In this document: piece by piece, positions 8,276 through 17,123 of the stretch
Position numbering within the stretch: position 1 is the stretch's first letter
How the letters are laid out: every line of letters starts with the position of its first letter
Assembly: GCA_947493175.1 (NCBI GenBank)
Contig: CANLQD010000002.1
Coordinates: 1 to 64,000, forward strand
DNA: 64,000 bases
Direction: 5' to 3'
Source: an uncultured Flavobacteriaceae bacterium
Lineage (GTDB): Bacteria > Bacteroidota > Bacteroidia > Flavobacteriales > Flavobacteriaceae
The notes under the pieces: generated by a model
What the model saw: only the letters and a program-made list of their open reading frames with translations
Told to the model about the DNA's origin: nothing
Database searches by the model: none
Translations under genes and position numbers: made by a program

Positions 8276-9674
8276 CAAAACGACAATAAAACAACGGACC
8301 ATTGCAAAAGAGGTGATCCTCAAAGGGGTGGGACTACATACGGGAGAAGACGTTACAATGAAATTTGTACCGGCTCCCGAGAATCATGGCTATAAATTCA
8401 AAAGGGTAGATTTAGAGGGCGCCCCAGTAGTCGAGGCCGATGCCAACTATGTAGTAAATACCCAAAGAGGTACCAACCTGGAAAAAAATGGGGTCAAAAT
8501 ACAGACATCGGAACATGTGCTGGCCGCTTTGGTGGGCATGGGAATCGATAATGTGCTGATCGAGCTAGACGCCCCTGAACCGCCTATTATGGACGGGTCT
8601 TCGAAGTACTTCGTAGAAGCCTTGGAAATTGTGGGCGCCGTGGAGCAAAAAGCGCCGCGGGACGAATATGTAGTGCAAGAGGTCATCACTTATAAAGACG
8701 AGGAGACCGGGAGTGAGATAACCGTAATTCCGGCAGATGAATACCAAGTGACCACCATGGTCGATTTCGGCACGAAGGTACTCGGTACCCAAAATGCTAC
8801 TTTGGAACACCTTTCTGATTTTAAGGAAGAGATTTCAAATGCGCGTACCTTTAGTTTTCTACATGAGTTAGAAATGCTGTTAGAGAACGGTTTGATCAAA
8901 GGAGGGGATCTCAACAATGCGATTGTATATGTTGATAAGGAGATTTCGGCCAGTACCATGAAGAAGCTTGAAAAAGCCTTCGGAAAGGAAAAACTCTCTG
9001 TAAAACCCAATGGAATACTAGATAACCTGACCTTACATCAACCGAACGAGGCGGCGCGACATAAACTGCTAGACGTGATTGGAGATCTAGCCCTCATCGG
9101 TACGCCGATACGCGGCAAGGTAATCGCCAATAAACCGGGCCATTTTGTAAACACACAGTTTGCAAAAAAACTATCGAAAAAAATAAAAGTAGAAAAGCGC
9201 AACAGCGTTCCCAAGTTCGATTTGAGCCAACCACCTTTGATGGACATTCATCAAATCATGGCTATGTTGCCCCACCGACCGCCGTTTTTACTGTTAGACA
9301 GGGTACTAGAGCTATCCGATTCCCATGTGGTCGGGATGAAGAACGTGACGATGAACGAGCCCTTTTTTGTGGGGCACTTTCCCGGAGCGCCCGTAATGCC
9401 AGGGGTCTTGCAGGTAGAGGCGATGGCTCAAACCGGAGGTATCTTGGTGTTGAGCACGGTTCCCGATCCGGAGAACTACCTTACGCTGTTCATGAAAATA
9501 GACAATGTAAAATTTAAAAGACAAGTAGTACCCGGTGACACGCTCATCTTCAAATGTGATCTTATTTCCCCAATTCGACGCGGTATCTGTCATATGCAGG
9601 CCTATGCATACGCCAATGATAAATTGGTATCCGAAGCGGAAATGATGGCGCAAATTGTAAAAAGAACAGAATAA
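8268..9674 (+). CDS. lpxC/fabZ: Bifunctional LpxC-FabZ: UDP-3-O-acyl-GlcNAc deacetylase fused to 3-hydroxyacyl-ACP dehydratase
   Basis: Residues 1 to about 310 are LpxC, the zinc deacetylase that commits lipid A synthesis, with KGVGLHTGE, SEHVLAAL (zinc-ligand His) and ARHKLLDVIGDLALIG (zinc ligands). Residues about 320-468 are FabZ, with LLLDRVLEL and the active-site motif GHFPGAPVMPGVLQVEAMAQ. The fusion is known in Bacteroidota. The frame opens at TTG 8262, but GTG 8268 gives the family-like N-terminus (M)SNKTTIKQ and an eight-base overlap with lpxD (GTGAGTAA), so it is preferred. It is followed by lpxA after one base. Confidence 0.96.
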   Translation: MSNKTTIKQRTIAKEVILKGVGLHTGEDVTMKFVPAPENHGYKFKRVDLEGAPVVEADANYVVNTQRGTNLEKNGVKIQTSEHVLAALVGMGIDNVLIELDAPEPPIMDGSSKYFVEALEIVGAVEQKAPRDEYVVQEVITYKDEETGSEITVIPADEYQVTTMVDFGTKVLGTQNATLEHLSDFKEEISNARTFSFLHELEMLLENGLIKGGDLNNAIVYVDKEISASTMKKLEKAFGKEKLSVKPNGILDNLTLHQPNEAARHKLLDVIGDLALIGTPIRGKVIANKPGHFVNTQFAKKLSKKIKVEKRNSVPKFDLSQPPLMDIHQIMAMLPHRPPFLLLDRVLELSDSHVVGMKNVTMNEPFFVGHFPGAPVMPGVLQVEAMAQTGGILVLSTVPDPENYLTLFMKIDNVKFKRQVVPGDTLIFKCDLISPIRRGICHMQAYAYANDKLVSEAEMMAQIVKRTE

Positions 9675-9675
9675 T

Positions 9676-10461
9676 ATGAACCAACCCCTTGCCTATATTC
9701 ATCCAGGCGCAAAAATTGCCAAAAATGTAGTGGTAGAGCCCTTTACCACCATACATAATAATGTAACGATCGGCGACGGTACCTGGATCGGTTCGAATGT
9801 GACCATCATGGAAGGGGCACGGATCGGAAAAAATTGCAATATCTTCCCCGGAGCCGTTATTTCGGCACCTCCGCAGGATTTAAAGTACAATGGGGAGGAA
9901 ACAACGGTTACCATAGGCAATGGTACGACCATACGCGAATGTGCCACCATTCATAAAGGAACTTCGGACCGGAACAAGACGGTCATCGGTAAAAATTGCT
10001 TGATCATGGCCTATTGCCATGTAGCTCATGACTGTTTGGTCGGGAACAATTGTATTTTCTCCAACAATTCTACCTTGGCAGGGCATGTAACCATTGGGGA
10101 TAATGTGGTTTTGGCAGGATTGGTCGCGGTACATCAATTCGTGTCGGTAGGGCAGCATGCGTTCGTAACAGGAGGGTCTTTGGTACGAAAAGACGTGCCT
10201 CCGTACGTAAAAGCGGCTCGAGAACCCTTGTCCTATGTGGGCATTAATTCAGTGGGGCTTCGAAGACGCGGTTATAAATCGGAAAAAATCCGTGAGATTC
10301 AGAATATCTACCGCATTCTTTACCAGAAAAATTACAACAATACCCAAGCGGCGCAAATTATAGAAGCCGAAATGGAAGCGACTCCGGAGCGGGACGAAAT
10401 CCTTCAATTTATCAGGGATTCGCAACGGGGTATCATGAAAGGGTATTTTAGCAATACCTAA
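9676..10461 (+). CDS. lpxA: UDP-N-acetylglucosamine O-acyltransferase
   Basis: 261 residues: a beta-helix of hexapeptide repeats from the N-terminus (AYIHPGAKIAKNVVVEPF), the family motif HVAHDCLVGNNCIF with the catalytic His, and a C-terminal helical domain (RRRGYKSEKIREIQNIYRILY). It catalyses the first step of lipid A synthesis. The ATG is one base after the lpxC-fabZ stop, indicating translational coupling. Confidence 0.96.
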   Translation: MNQPLAYIHPGAKIAKNVVVEPFTTIHNNVTIGDGTWIGSNVTIMEGARIGKNCNIFPGAVISAPPQDLKYNGEETTVTIGNGTTIRECATIHKGTSDRNKTVIGKNCLIMAYCHVAHDCLVGNNCIFSNNSTLAGHVTIGDNVVLAGLVAVHQFVSVGQHAFVTGGSLVRKDVPPYVKAAREPLSYVGINSVGLRRRGYKSEKIREIQNIYRILYQKNYNNTQAAQIIEAEMEATPERDEILQFIRDSQRGIMKGYFSNT

Positions 10462-10523
10462 ATAACCCGACCCTCTTTGTAGGGGTGTTAAAACAATAAT
10501 CAAACAAGAGTAACTAATAGCCC

Positions 10524-11090
10524 ATGGCATCAACATCAGACATTCGAAAAGGATTGTGTATTCGCTACAACAACGACATTTATAAAATCATAGAGTTCCT
10601 TCATGTAAAACCGGGAAAAGGCCCGGCCTTTGTTCGCACCAAACTAAAAAGTGTTACCAATGGCAAAGTTATCGACAACACGTTTTCTGCCGGACATAAA
10701 ATTGATGATGTGCGGGTAGAAACCCGTAATTATCAGTATTTATATGCCGACGGTGAAACCTATCACTTTATGAATACAGATGATTACAATCAAATCACTT
10801 TACAAGAGAACGCATTGGATGCGCCGGGATTACTCAAAGAAGGGGAGGTTGTAAAAATCATGTTCAACACAGAAGATAGTATGCCACTTTCTGTAGATAT
10901 GCCTGCTAGTGTTGTGCTGGCGGTTACCTACACGGAACCCGGAGTCAAAGGAAATACAGCTACAAATGCTACGAAACCGGCCAAAGTGGAAACAGGTGCA
11001 GAAGTCAATGTACCATTATTTATCAACGAGGGTGATAAGATTAAGGTAGATACATCGAGTGGTTCGTATATGGAACGTGTAAAAGAGTAG
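10524..11090 (+). CDS. efp: Translation elongation factor P
   Basis: 188 residues, standard length, with three small beta-barrel domains. The tip loop of domain I reads HVKPGKGPAFVRTK with K32 at the usual modified position. The C-terminal domain holds VPLFINEGDKIKVDT and ends SYMERVKE. EF-P relieves ribosome stalling at polyproline. It sits in the lipid A cluster after a 62-base gap. Confidence 0.97.
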   Translation: MASTSDIRKGLCIRYNNDIYKIIEFLHVKPGKGPAFVRTKLKSVTNGKVIDNTFSAGHKIDDVRVETRNYQYLYADGETYHFMNTDDYNQITLQENALDAPGLLKEGEVVKIMFNTEDSMPLSVDMPASVVLAVTYTEPGVKGNTATNATKPAKVETGAEVNVPLFINEGDKIKVDTSSGSYMERVKE

Positions 11091-11164
11091 CTGGTCGAAT
11101 CGGATTGGTTTTTACCCCATTTGAAAGGCTTCACATCGCTAACACAAAAGAATAAGAAAAGAAA

Positions 11165-12097
11165 TTGAGATTTCCCGCCCCCTACACCTTAAAACAAATA
11201 GCTACGATTATCGGTAGTAGCTATGTGGGCGATGCTGATTTTCCGGTTTTAGGAATGAACGAAATCCATGTCGTGAAACATGGTGATATCGTGTTCGTGG
11301 ATCATCCAAAATACTACGATAAGGCATTGAACTCCAAGGCAACGGTCGTCTTGATCAATAAAGAGGTTGTTTGTCCGGAGGGGAAGGCCTTGTTGATTTC
11401 TGAGGATCCTTTTAGGGATTTCAATAAATTGACCCAATTTTTTAAGCCTTTTGAAAGGGCAAACGATTTAATAGCTACTTCAGCAAAAATCGGAAAAAAT
11501 ACTGTAATTCAGCCAAATACCTTTATAGGAAACAATGTAACCATTGGTGAGGATTGTTTAATACATGCCAACGTGGCCATCTATGATAATTGTGTAATAG
11601 GTGATAAAGTCGTTATACATGCAGGCACCGTGCTGGGGTCCGATGCTTTTTATTACAAAAACCGGCCAGAAGGCTTTGATAAGTTGATTTCAGGGGGTAG
11701 GGTCGTATTGGAAGATGAAGTGGAGATCGGGGCCTTATGTACGATTGATAAAGGAGTAACTGGCGACACGACCATTAAAAAGGGAAGCAAACTTGACAAT
11801 CAGGTGCATGTAGGGCATGATACCGTTATCGGTAAAAAATGTTTGATTGCCTCCCAAACCGGAATAGCAGGTTGTGTGGTGATCGAGGATGAGGTAACCC
11901 TATGGGGGCAGGTGGGGACCAACAGCGGCATTACCATTGGAAAAAAAGCCGTGATCATGGGCCAGACTGGGGTAACAAAGTCGGTCGAAGGCGGAAAAAG
12001 CTATTTTGGCACCCCCATTGAGGAATCTAGGGAAAAGTTGAAACAATTGGCGTATGTAAAAAAGATTCCCGATATCTTAAAAAGGTTGGAAGAATAA
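11165..12097 (+). CDS. LpxD-like hexapeptide acyltransferase
   Basis: 310 residues starting at TTG. It has an LpxD-like N-terminal UDP-binding part (IVFVDHPKYYDKALNSKATVVLINKE) and a beta-helix with an LpxD-like His motif (NQVHVGHDTVIGKKCLIASQTGIAG), but it is clearly distinct from lpxD at 7250. Flavobacteria commonly carry this paralogue between efp and sucD. The substrate is not known from sequence; UDP-sugar acylation is the best guess. No better start lies nearby, since the N-terminus RFPAPYTLKQIA aligns with the family. Confidence 0.85.
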   Translation: MRFPAPYTLKQIATIIGSSYVGDADFPVLGMNEIHVVKHGDIVFVDHPKYYDKALNSKATVVLINKEVVCPEGKALLISEDPFRDFNKLTQFFKPFERANDLIATSAKIGKNTVIQPNTFIGNNVTIGEDCLIHANVAIYDNCVIGDKVVIHAGTVLGSDAFYYKNRPEGFDKLISGGRVVLEDEVEIGALCTIDKGVTGDTTIKKGSKLDNQVHVGHDTVIGKKCLIASQTGIAGCVVIEDEVTLWGQVGTNSGITIGKKAVIMGQTGVTKSVEGGKSYFGTPIEESREKLKQLAYVKKIPDILKRLEE

Positions 12098-12131
12098 GCC
12101 GTGATTGTTTTAGAAATCCTTTTCAAACCTA

Positions 12132-12139
12132 TATTTTTG
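12132..12139 (+). promoter_or_regulatory. -7 box (TATTTTTG) upstream of sucD
   Basis: TATTTTTG fits TAnnTTTG and lies 59 bases before the sucD ATG. A TTTT run at 12108-12111 is at the right distance for a weak -33 element. Confidence 0.4.
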
Positions 12140-12198
12140 CGCAGCATTATAGTACAGCATCGATATTAAATTATTAATCTAAACGAATAACTTCTGAA

Positions 12199-13071
12199 AT
12201 GAGCGTTCTAGTCAATAAAAACTCCAAAATCATTGTACAAGGTTTTACCGGTAGCGAGGGCACCTTTCATGCCGAACAGATGATCGAATACGGTACCAAT
12301 ATCGTCGGTGGGGTCACTCCCGGAAAAGGAGGACAGGAACACTTGGGAAAACCGGTCTTCAATACCGTGGAGGAAGCTGTTGAAAAAGTTGGCGCAGATA
12401 CCACCATTATTTTTGTGCCACCTGCTTTTGCCGCCGATGCGATTATGGAAGCGGCCAACGCGGGAATTAAGGTCATTATTACCATTACAGAGGGTATTCC
12501 GGTAGCCGATATGGTTAAGGCCTCCAACTATATCAAGGACAAAGACTGTCGTTTGGTAGGGCCCAATTGCCCTGGAGTCATTACTCCAGGAGAGGCCAAA
12601 GTAGGTATTATGCCCGGTTTTGTCTTCAAAGAAGGAAACGTGGGCATTGTCTCAAAATCAGGAACGCTTACCTACGAAGCGGCCGATCAGGTAGTTCGAC
12701 AAGGTTTAGGAATCACCACCGCTATCGGTATTGGGGGCGATCCTATTATTGGTACTACGACCAAAGAGGCGGTAGAATTGCTGATCAATGATCCCGAAAC
12801 CGCATGTGTAGTAATGATCGGAGAAATCGGGGGGCAACTGGAGGCCGATGCTGCCAAATGGTATAAAGCCAGCGGAAGTACCAAGCCCGTTGTAGGTTTT
12901 ATTGCCGGTGAGACAGCTCCTGCAGGGAGAACCATGGGGCACGCCGGGGCCATCGTAGGAGGTAGTGATGATACTGCCCAAGCCAAAAAGAAGATCATGC
13001 GGGAGCACGGTATCCATGTGGTCGATTCCCCAGCTGAGATAGGTAAAAAAGTAAAGGAAGTGATGGGATAA
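12199..13071 (+). CDS. sucD: Succinyl-CoA synthetase alpha subunit
   Basis: 290 residues. A CoA-binding Rossmann domain ([22 protein letters not shown]) is followed by the ligase domain with [21 protein letters not shown] and the phospho-histidine loop [13 protein letters not shown]. It makes succinate and ATP or GTP from succinyl-CoA in the TCA cycle. The beta subunit gene (sucC) is not in the window, as is usual in this group. It ends before a strong terminator. Confidence 0.97.
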   Translation: MSVLVNKNSKIIVQGFTGSEGTFHAEQMIEYGTNIVGGVTPGKGGQEHLGKPVFNTVEEAVEKVGADTTIIFVPPAFAADAIMEAANAGIKVIITITEGIPVADMVKASNYIKDKDCRLVGPNCPGVITPGEAKVGIMPGFVFKEGNVGIVSKSGTLTYEAADQVVRQGLGITTAIGIGGDPIIGTTTKEAVELLINDPETACVVMIGEIGGQLEADAAKWYKASGSTKPVVGFIAGETAPAGRTMGHAGAIVGGSDDTAQAKKKIMREHGIHVVDSPAEIGKKVKEVMG

Positions 13072-13113
13072 ATGGGAAGCTTGTTAAAGTTGATCAAATA
13101 GTTTATAAAATTT

Positions 13114-13152
13114 AATCCATCGGTCTTACATTTAGGTTGGTGGATTTTTTTT
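13114..13152 (+). terminator. Intrinsic terminator after sucD
   Basis: AATCCATC (13114-13121) pairs with GGTGGATT (13139-13146), eight pairs including one G-T, followed by eight T. Confidence 0.75.
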
Positions 13153-13168
13153 AGAAATACAAGCCATT

Positions 13169-13185
13169 GAACTCGTCTCGAGTTC
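13169..13185. repeat. Palindrome GAACTCG-TCT-CGAGTTC
   Basis: Perfect seven-base arms around a three-base loop, upstream of the M16 peptidase gene. A degenerate relative (GAACTCGTCCTGAGTT) occurs at 48700-48715, so it may be a dispersed repeat rather than a local operator. Confidence 0.5.
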
Positions 13186-13224
13186 CTTATACCAAATACG
13201 AAACGAACCGCAAAGTTAAATCAT

Positions 13225-16191
13225 ATGAAACAGATTGTACTTTATGGAACCCTTTGGATGTTCCTATTACTAGGATGTAAAAGTAATACGGCCGACACCG
13301 CGATGGCCGTGTCGACCCATACCGATGCGAACGGCTTTACCTATGAGTCGGTAGCCAATGATCCAACGGGACTACGACTCTATACCTTGGAGAATGGTCT
13401 TAAAGTTTATTTGGGCAAAAATCAAGAAGAACCTAAGATACAAACCTTAATTGCGGTGCGCGCAGGCTCCAAGTACGACCCTGCAGACAATACAGGCTTG
13501 GCACATTACCTGGAGCACATGGTATTTAAGGGAACCGATAAAATAGGCACACAAGACTATGCCAAAGAGGAAGTATTCTTAAAGCAAATCTCTGATTTAT
13601 ATGAAGCACACAAGGCCGAGTCGGATGCCGAGAAGAAAAAAGAGATCTATAAAAGAATAGATTCTGTTTCGCTGGAAGCTTCCAAGATCTCCATTGCCAA
13701 TGAGTATGATAAAATGGTGAATTCCCTTGGAGCGGAGGGTACCAACGCCTTCACCTCGAACGAGCAGACCGTTTATGTGAACAAAATACCTGCCAACGAA
13801 TTAGACAAATGGCTTACCGTAGAAAGTGAACGTTTTAGCAAGCTGGTACTGCGACTTTTTCATACCGAATTGGAGGCGGTCTACGAAGAATTCAATCGAG
13901 GGCAAGATAGCGACGGGCGAAAGCAATACTTTGCAACCTTGGAAGGACTATATCCCAATCACCCTTATGGAACGCAATCGACCATTGGAAAATCGGAGCA
14001 TTTGAAGAATCCATCCATGGAGGCGATCCACGATTATTTCAATGCGTACTATGTGCCCAATAATATGGCCGTTATTTTAGTAGGTGATATCGACTATGAT
14101 GCGACCATTACCAAGGTCAACGATGCTTTTGGCGCCTATAAGAAGAAAGAAGTTACGCATCCTACCTTTCCACCGGAGCCAGCATTGACGGCGCCAGTGA
14201 AGAAAGAGGTATATGGTCCTACCGCGGAGTCTATTTACGTGGCTTTCAGAACCAAAGGAAAAGGCGATGCCCAAGAGGTCATGGTCACCTTGATCGATTA
14301 TATGTTGGCCAATTCCAGCGCAGGTCTCATCGATCTGAACCTAAATCAGAAGCAGCTGGTACAGAATGCTTCTTCCTTTACCAATTTTGACAATGACTAT
14401 GGCTTTCACCTGTTGTACGGCTCACCAAAACAAGGCCAATCCTTGGACGAGGTGCGCGATTTACTGTTGGAACAGGTTGAAAAAGTAAAAAAAGGAGAGT
14501 TCGAAGACTGGTTATTGGATGCTGTAGTGAACGATTTAAGACTTTCCAAAGTACGACAGTTCGAAGACGCTTCCTCAACGGCCTATGCTTATTTGGATGC
14601 CTTTATCGGGTTTCAGGATTGGAGAAGCCGCCTGAGCATGTTAGACGATATGAAGAAAATAACCAAACAAGAGGTTATCGATTTTGCCAACACACTCTAT
14701 GGTGAAAACTATGTAGAGGTGCACAAAATAAAAGGAGAGGATACCAATATTGTAAAAGTCGAGAACCCTGGGATCACCCCGGTAGAATTGAACCGGGAAA
14801 TGGAATCGGACTTCTTGAAAGAGTTCAATGCCCTTACTACTCCAGACTTGAGCCCACAATTCATCGATTATAAGTCGGCCATCAAAGAGACTACCACGGA
14901 AAGTGGATTAAACGTATCCCATATTGAGAACCCGAATAATGATATCTTTAATTTGAACATCATTTTTGACATGGGGCAAGATCACGACCGTAAAGTATCG
15001 CTTGCCGCCGGCTATCTTGATTTTTTGGGAACAGATACCTACAGTCCGGAAGAATTAAAACAGGAATTTTACAAGTTGGGGGTTGATTACTATGTGAGCA
15101 CGGCCAATGATAAAACATACGTAGGTATTTCGGGACTGAAAGAGAATTTGGAAGCAGGATTGGCCCTTTTGGAGCATTTGTGGGGCAATGCGGTCCCGGA
15201 TCAGGAATCGTATGATAAATATGTAGCCAAGATTCTTAAGGGACGGCAAGATAGTAAGACCCAAAAGAATAATATCTTTTGGACTGGCTTGGTCAGTTAT
15301 AGTAAATATGGAGAAGACTCGAGATTACGGGATATATATAATATGTCTGAATTACGGGCGATTACCCCACAAGAACTAGTCGAGAAAATAAAGGACTTAA
15401 AGAATTACAAACAGCGTATTTTTTATTACGGGAAAGATTTGAACAACGCCATTGCAGCTTTAAACAAGAACCACACCGTAGACGTAGCAAGTTTAAAAGA
15501 CTATCCGGAGAAAAAGAGCTATTTGGAAAAGGAAACGGGCGGTAATGTGTACTATGTGGACTATGACATGGTGCAGAGCGAAATGCTCTTAATCGCAAAA
15601 GGTGCCGAATTCGACCCTGATAAAATGGCGGTTTCAAGATTGTTCAACACTTATTTTGGTAGTGGATTATCATCGATCGTATTTCAGGAGATCCGGGAGT
15701 CAAAGTCACTTGCCTATTCCGCTTTTTCACGATACGATAATGCGCGAGAAGTTGGAAAATCGGATTATATTCGTGCTTACGTAGGTACGCAGGCAAACAA
15801 ACTACCCGAGGCGGTAGATGCGATGATGGAGCTAATGACCAATATGCCAGAGGCCGAGGAGCAGTTCAATCAGGCAAAAGAAGCCACCTTAAAACAGATT
15901 GCAGCGGAACGAATTACCAAATCGGATATCTTCTGGAGCTATGAAGCCTTGAAAAAAAGAGGTTATGATACTGATTATCGGGAAGCACTTTACACCAATA
16001 TCAAAAATATGACCATGGAAGACCTGAAAACGTTCTTCGATGCCAATATTAAGGGCGAAAAGTACAATGTGGTAGTGATAGGAAATAAAAATGATGTTGA
16101 TTTCAACGCTTTGAAAAAACTAGGAACTGTTCAGGAAATGGATATTGATGAACTGTTCAATTATGAAAAATCGGCACCTATAAAATCATAG
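13225..16191 (+). CDS. M16 family zinc metallopeptidase, lipoprotein
   Basis: 988 residues. The signal peptide has lipobox LLLGC18, so the protein is probably anchored in the envelope. The M16 zinc motif HYLEH lies at residues 94-98, with the downstream glutamate in AVYEEFNRGQDS. A charged helical insertion follows the zinc motif (about 110-150) and the C-terminal half is a second, inactive-type M16 domain, so both halves of the clamshell are in one chain. Likely role: degradation of peptides in the periplasm. fabG follows after 33 bases. Confidence 0.9.
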   Translation: MKQIVLYGTLWMFLLLGCKSNTADTAMAVSTHTDANGFTYESVANDPTGLRLYTLENGLKVYLGKNQEEPKIQTLIAVRAGSKYDPADNTGLAHYLEHMVFKGTDKIGTQDYAKEEVFLKQISDLYEAHKAESDAEKKKEIYKRIDSVSLEASKISIANEYDKMVNSLGAEGTNAFTSNEQTVYVNKIPANELDKWLTVESERFSKLVLRLFHTELEAVYEEFNRGQDSDGRKQYFATLEGLYPNHPYGTQSTIGKSEHLKNPSMEAIHDYFNAYYVPNNMAVILVGDIDYDATITKVNDAFGAYKKKEVTHPTFPPEPALTAPVKKEVYGPTAESIYVAFRTKGKGDAQEVMVTLIDYMLANSSAGLIDLNLNQKQLVQNASSFTNFDNDYGFHLLYGSPKQGQSLDEVRDLLLEQVEKVKKGEFEDWLLDAVVNDLRLSKVRQFEDASSTAYAYLDAFIGFQDWRSRLSMLDDMKKITKQEVIDFANTLYGENYVEVHKIKGEDTNIVKVENPGITPVELNREMESDFLKEFNALTTPDLSPQFIDYKSAIKETTTESGLNVSHIENPNNDIFNLNIIFDMGQDHDRKVSLAAGYLDFLGTDTYSPEELKQEFYKLGVDYYVSTANDKTYVGISGLKENLEAGLALLEHLWGNAVPDQESYDKYVAKILKGRQDSKTQKNNIFWTGLVSYSKYGEDSRLRDIYNMSELRAITPQELVEKIKDLKNYKQRIFYYGKDLNNAIAALNKNHTVDVASLKDYPEKKSYLEKETGGNVYYVDYDMVQSEMLLIAKGAEFDPDKMAVSRLFNTYFGSGLSSIVFQEIRESKSLAYSAFSRYDNAREVGKSDYIRAYVGTQANKLPEAVDAMMELMTNMPEAEEQFNQAKEATLKQIAAERITKSDIFWSYEALKKRGYDTDYREALYTNIKNMTMEDLKTFFDANIKGEKYNVVVIGNKNDVDFNALKKLGTVQEMDIDELFNYEKSAPIKS

Positions 16192-16224
16192 ATATAGGCT
16201 GCCACCAACCAAAAAAAAGAGACC

Positions 16225-16971
16225 ATGAAATTATTGGAAGGAAAAAACGTCATTATTACCGGTGCTAGCAGAGGTATCGGTACCGGTATAGCTAGGGTAT
16301 TCGCAGACCATGGTGCCAATGTGGCCTTTACCTATAGTTCTAGCGAGGCGCCCGCTTTGGAGCTGCAAGAAGAGCTTATAAAAAAAGGAGTAAAAGCAAA
16401 GGCGTATAAAAGTAATGCAGCCAGTTTTGAGCAGTCGGAACAATTGGTGGCCAACGTATTGGAAGACTTTGGCGGGATCGATGTATTGATCAATAACGCA
16501 GGGATTACCAAAGATAATTTACTTATGCGTATGGGCGAAGCCGATTTTGACAGTGTCATTGAGATCAACTTAAAATCGGTCTTCAACATGACCAAGGCGG
16601 TACAGCGTACCCTGTTGAAACAGCGCAAAGGGTCTATCATCAATATGAGCAGTGTCGTCGGGGTAAAGGGCAACGCGGGCCAGGCCAATTATGCTGCTTC
16701 CAAGGCAGGAATGATCGGTTTTACAAAATCGATCGCCCTGGAGCTGGGTTCTCGAAATATTAGATGCAATGCCATTGCACCGGGATTCATTGAAACTGAA
16801 ATGACGGATAAACTTGATGAAAAAGTAGTACAGGGTTGGCGCGACGGAATACCTTTAAAGCGAGGAGGGAAACCCGAAGACGTGGCCAATGCTTGTTTGT
16901 TTTTGGCGAGCGACCTATCTGGATACATCACCGGTCAGGTATTGAATGTCGATGGCGGTATGTTAACATAA
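16225..16971 (+). CDS. fabG: 3-oxoacyl-[acyl-carrier-protein] reductase
   Basis: 248-residue short-chain dehydrogenase of classical FabG type: TGASRGIGTGIA cofactor loop, NNAGITKDNLLMRM, the catalytic Ser in INMSSVVGVKGNAGQ, YAASK active-site Tyr/Lys, and a C-terminus LNVDGGML. It reduces 3-oxoacyl-ACP with NADPH in fatty acid elongation. It is not next to other fab genes here, so another SDR substrate cannot be ruled out, but the NAGITKD and GGML motifs are FabG-like. Confidence 0.93.
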   Translation: MKLLEGKNVIITGASRGIGTGIARVFADHGANVAFTYSSSEAPALELQEELIKKGVKAKAYKSNAASFEQSEQLVANVLEDFGGIDVLINNAGITKDNLLMRMGEADFDSVIEINLKSVFNMTKAVQRTLLKQRKGSIINMSSVVGVKGNAGQANYAASKAGMIGFTKSIALELGSRNIRCNAIAPGFIETEMTDKLDEKVVQGWRDGIPLKRGGKPEDVANACLFLASDLSGYITGQVLNVDGGMLT

Positions 16972-17123
16972 AGGCCTTTAGAGGAATGAGACTTGCCCCT
17001 TTTCGATTATCCAATTGAAAAATCTGGGCTAAGCTGCCGTTTATTAATAGAATCTGCAAGAGATGATGGCGATACGACCCATTTAATTATGCACTAAAAA
17101 GAGCTGCCGCAAGCAGTTTTCCC

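Noticed and set aside
10462..10523. Hairpin ACCCT/AGGGGT between lpxA and efp as a terminator
   Set aside because: Short stem and no T run.
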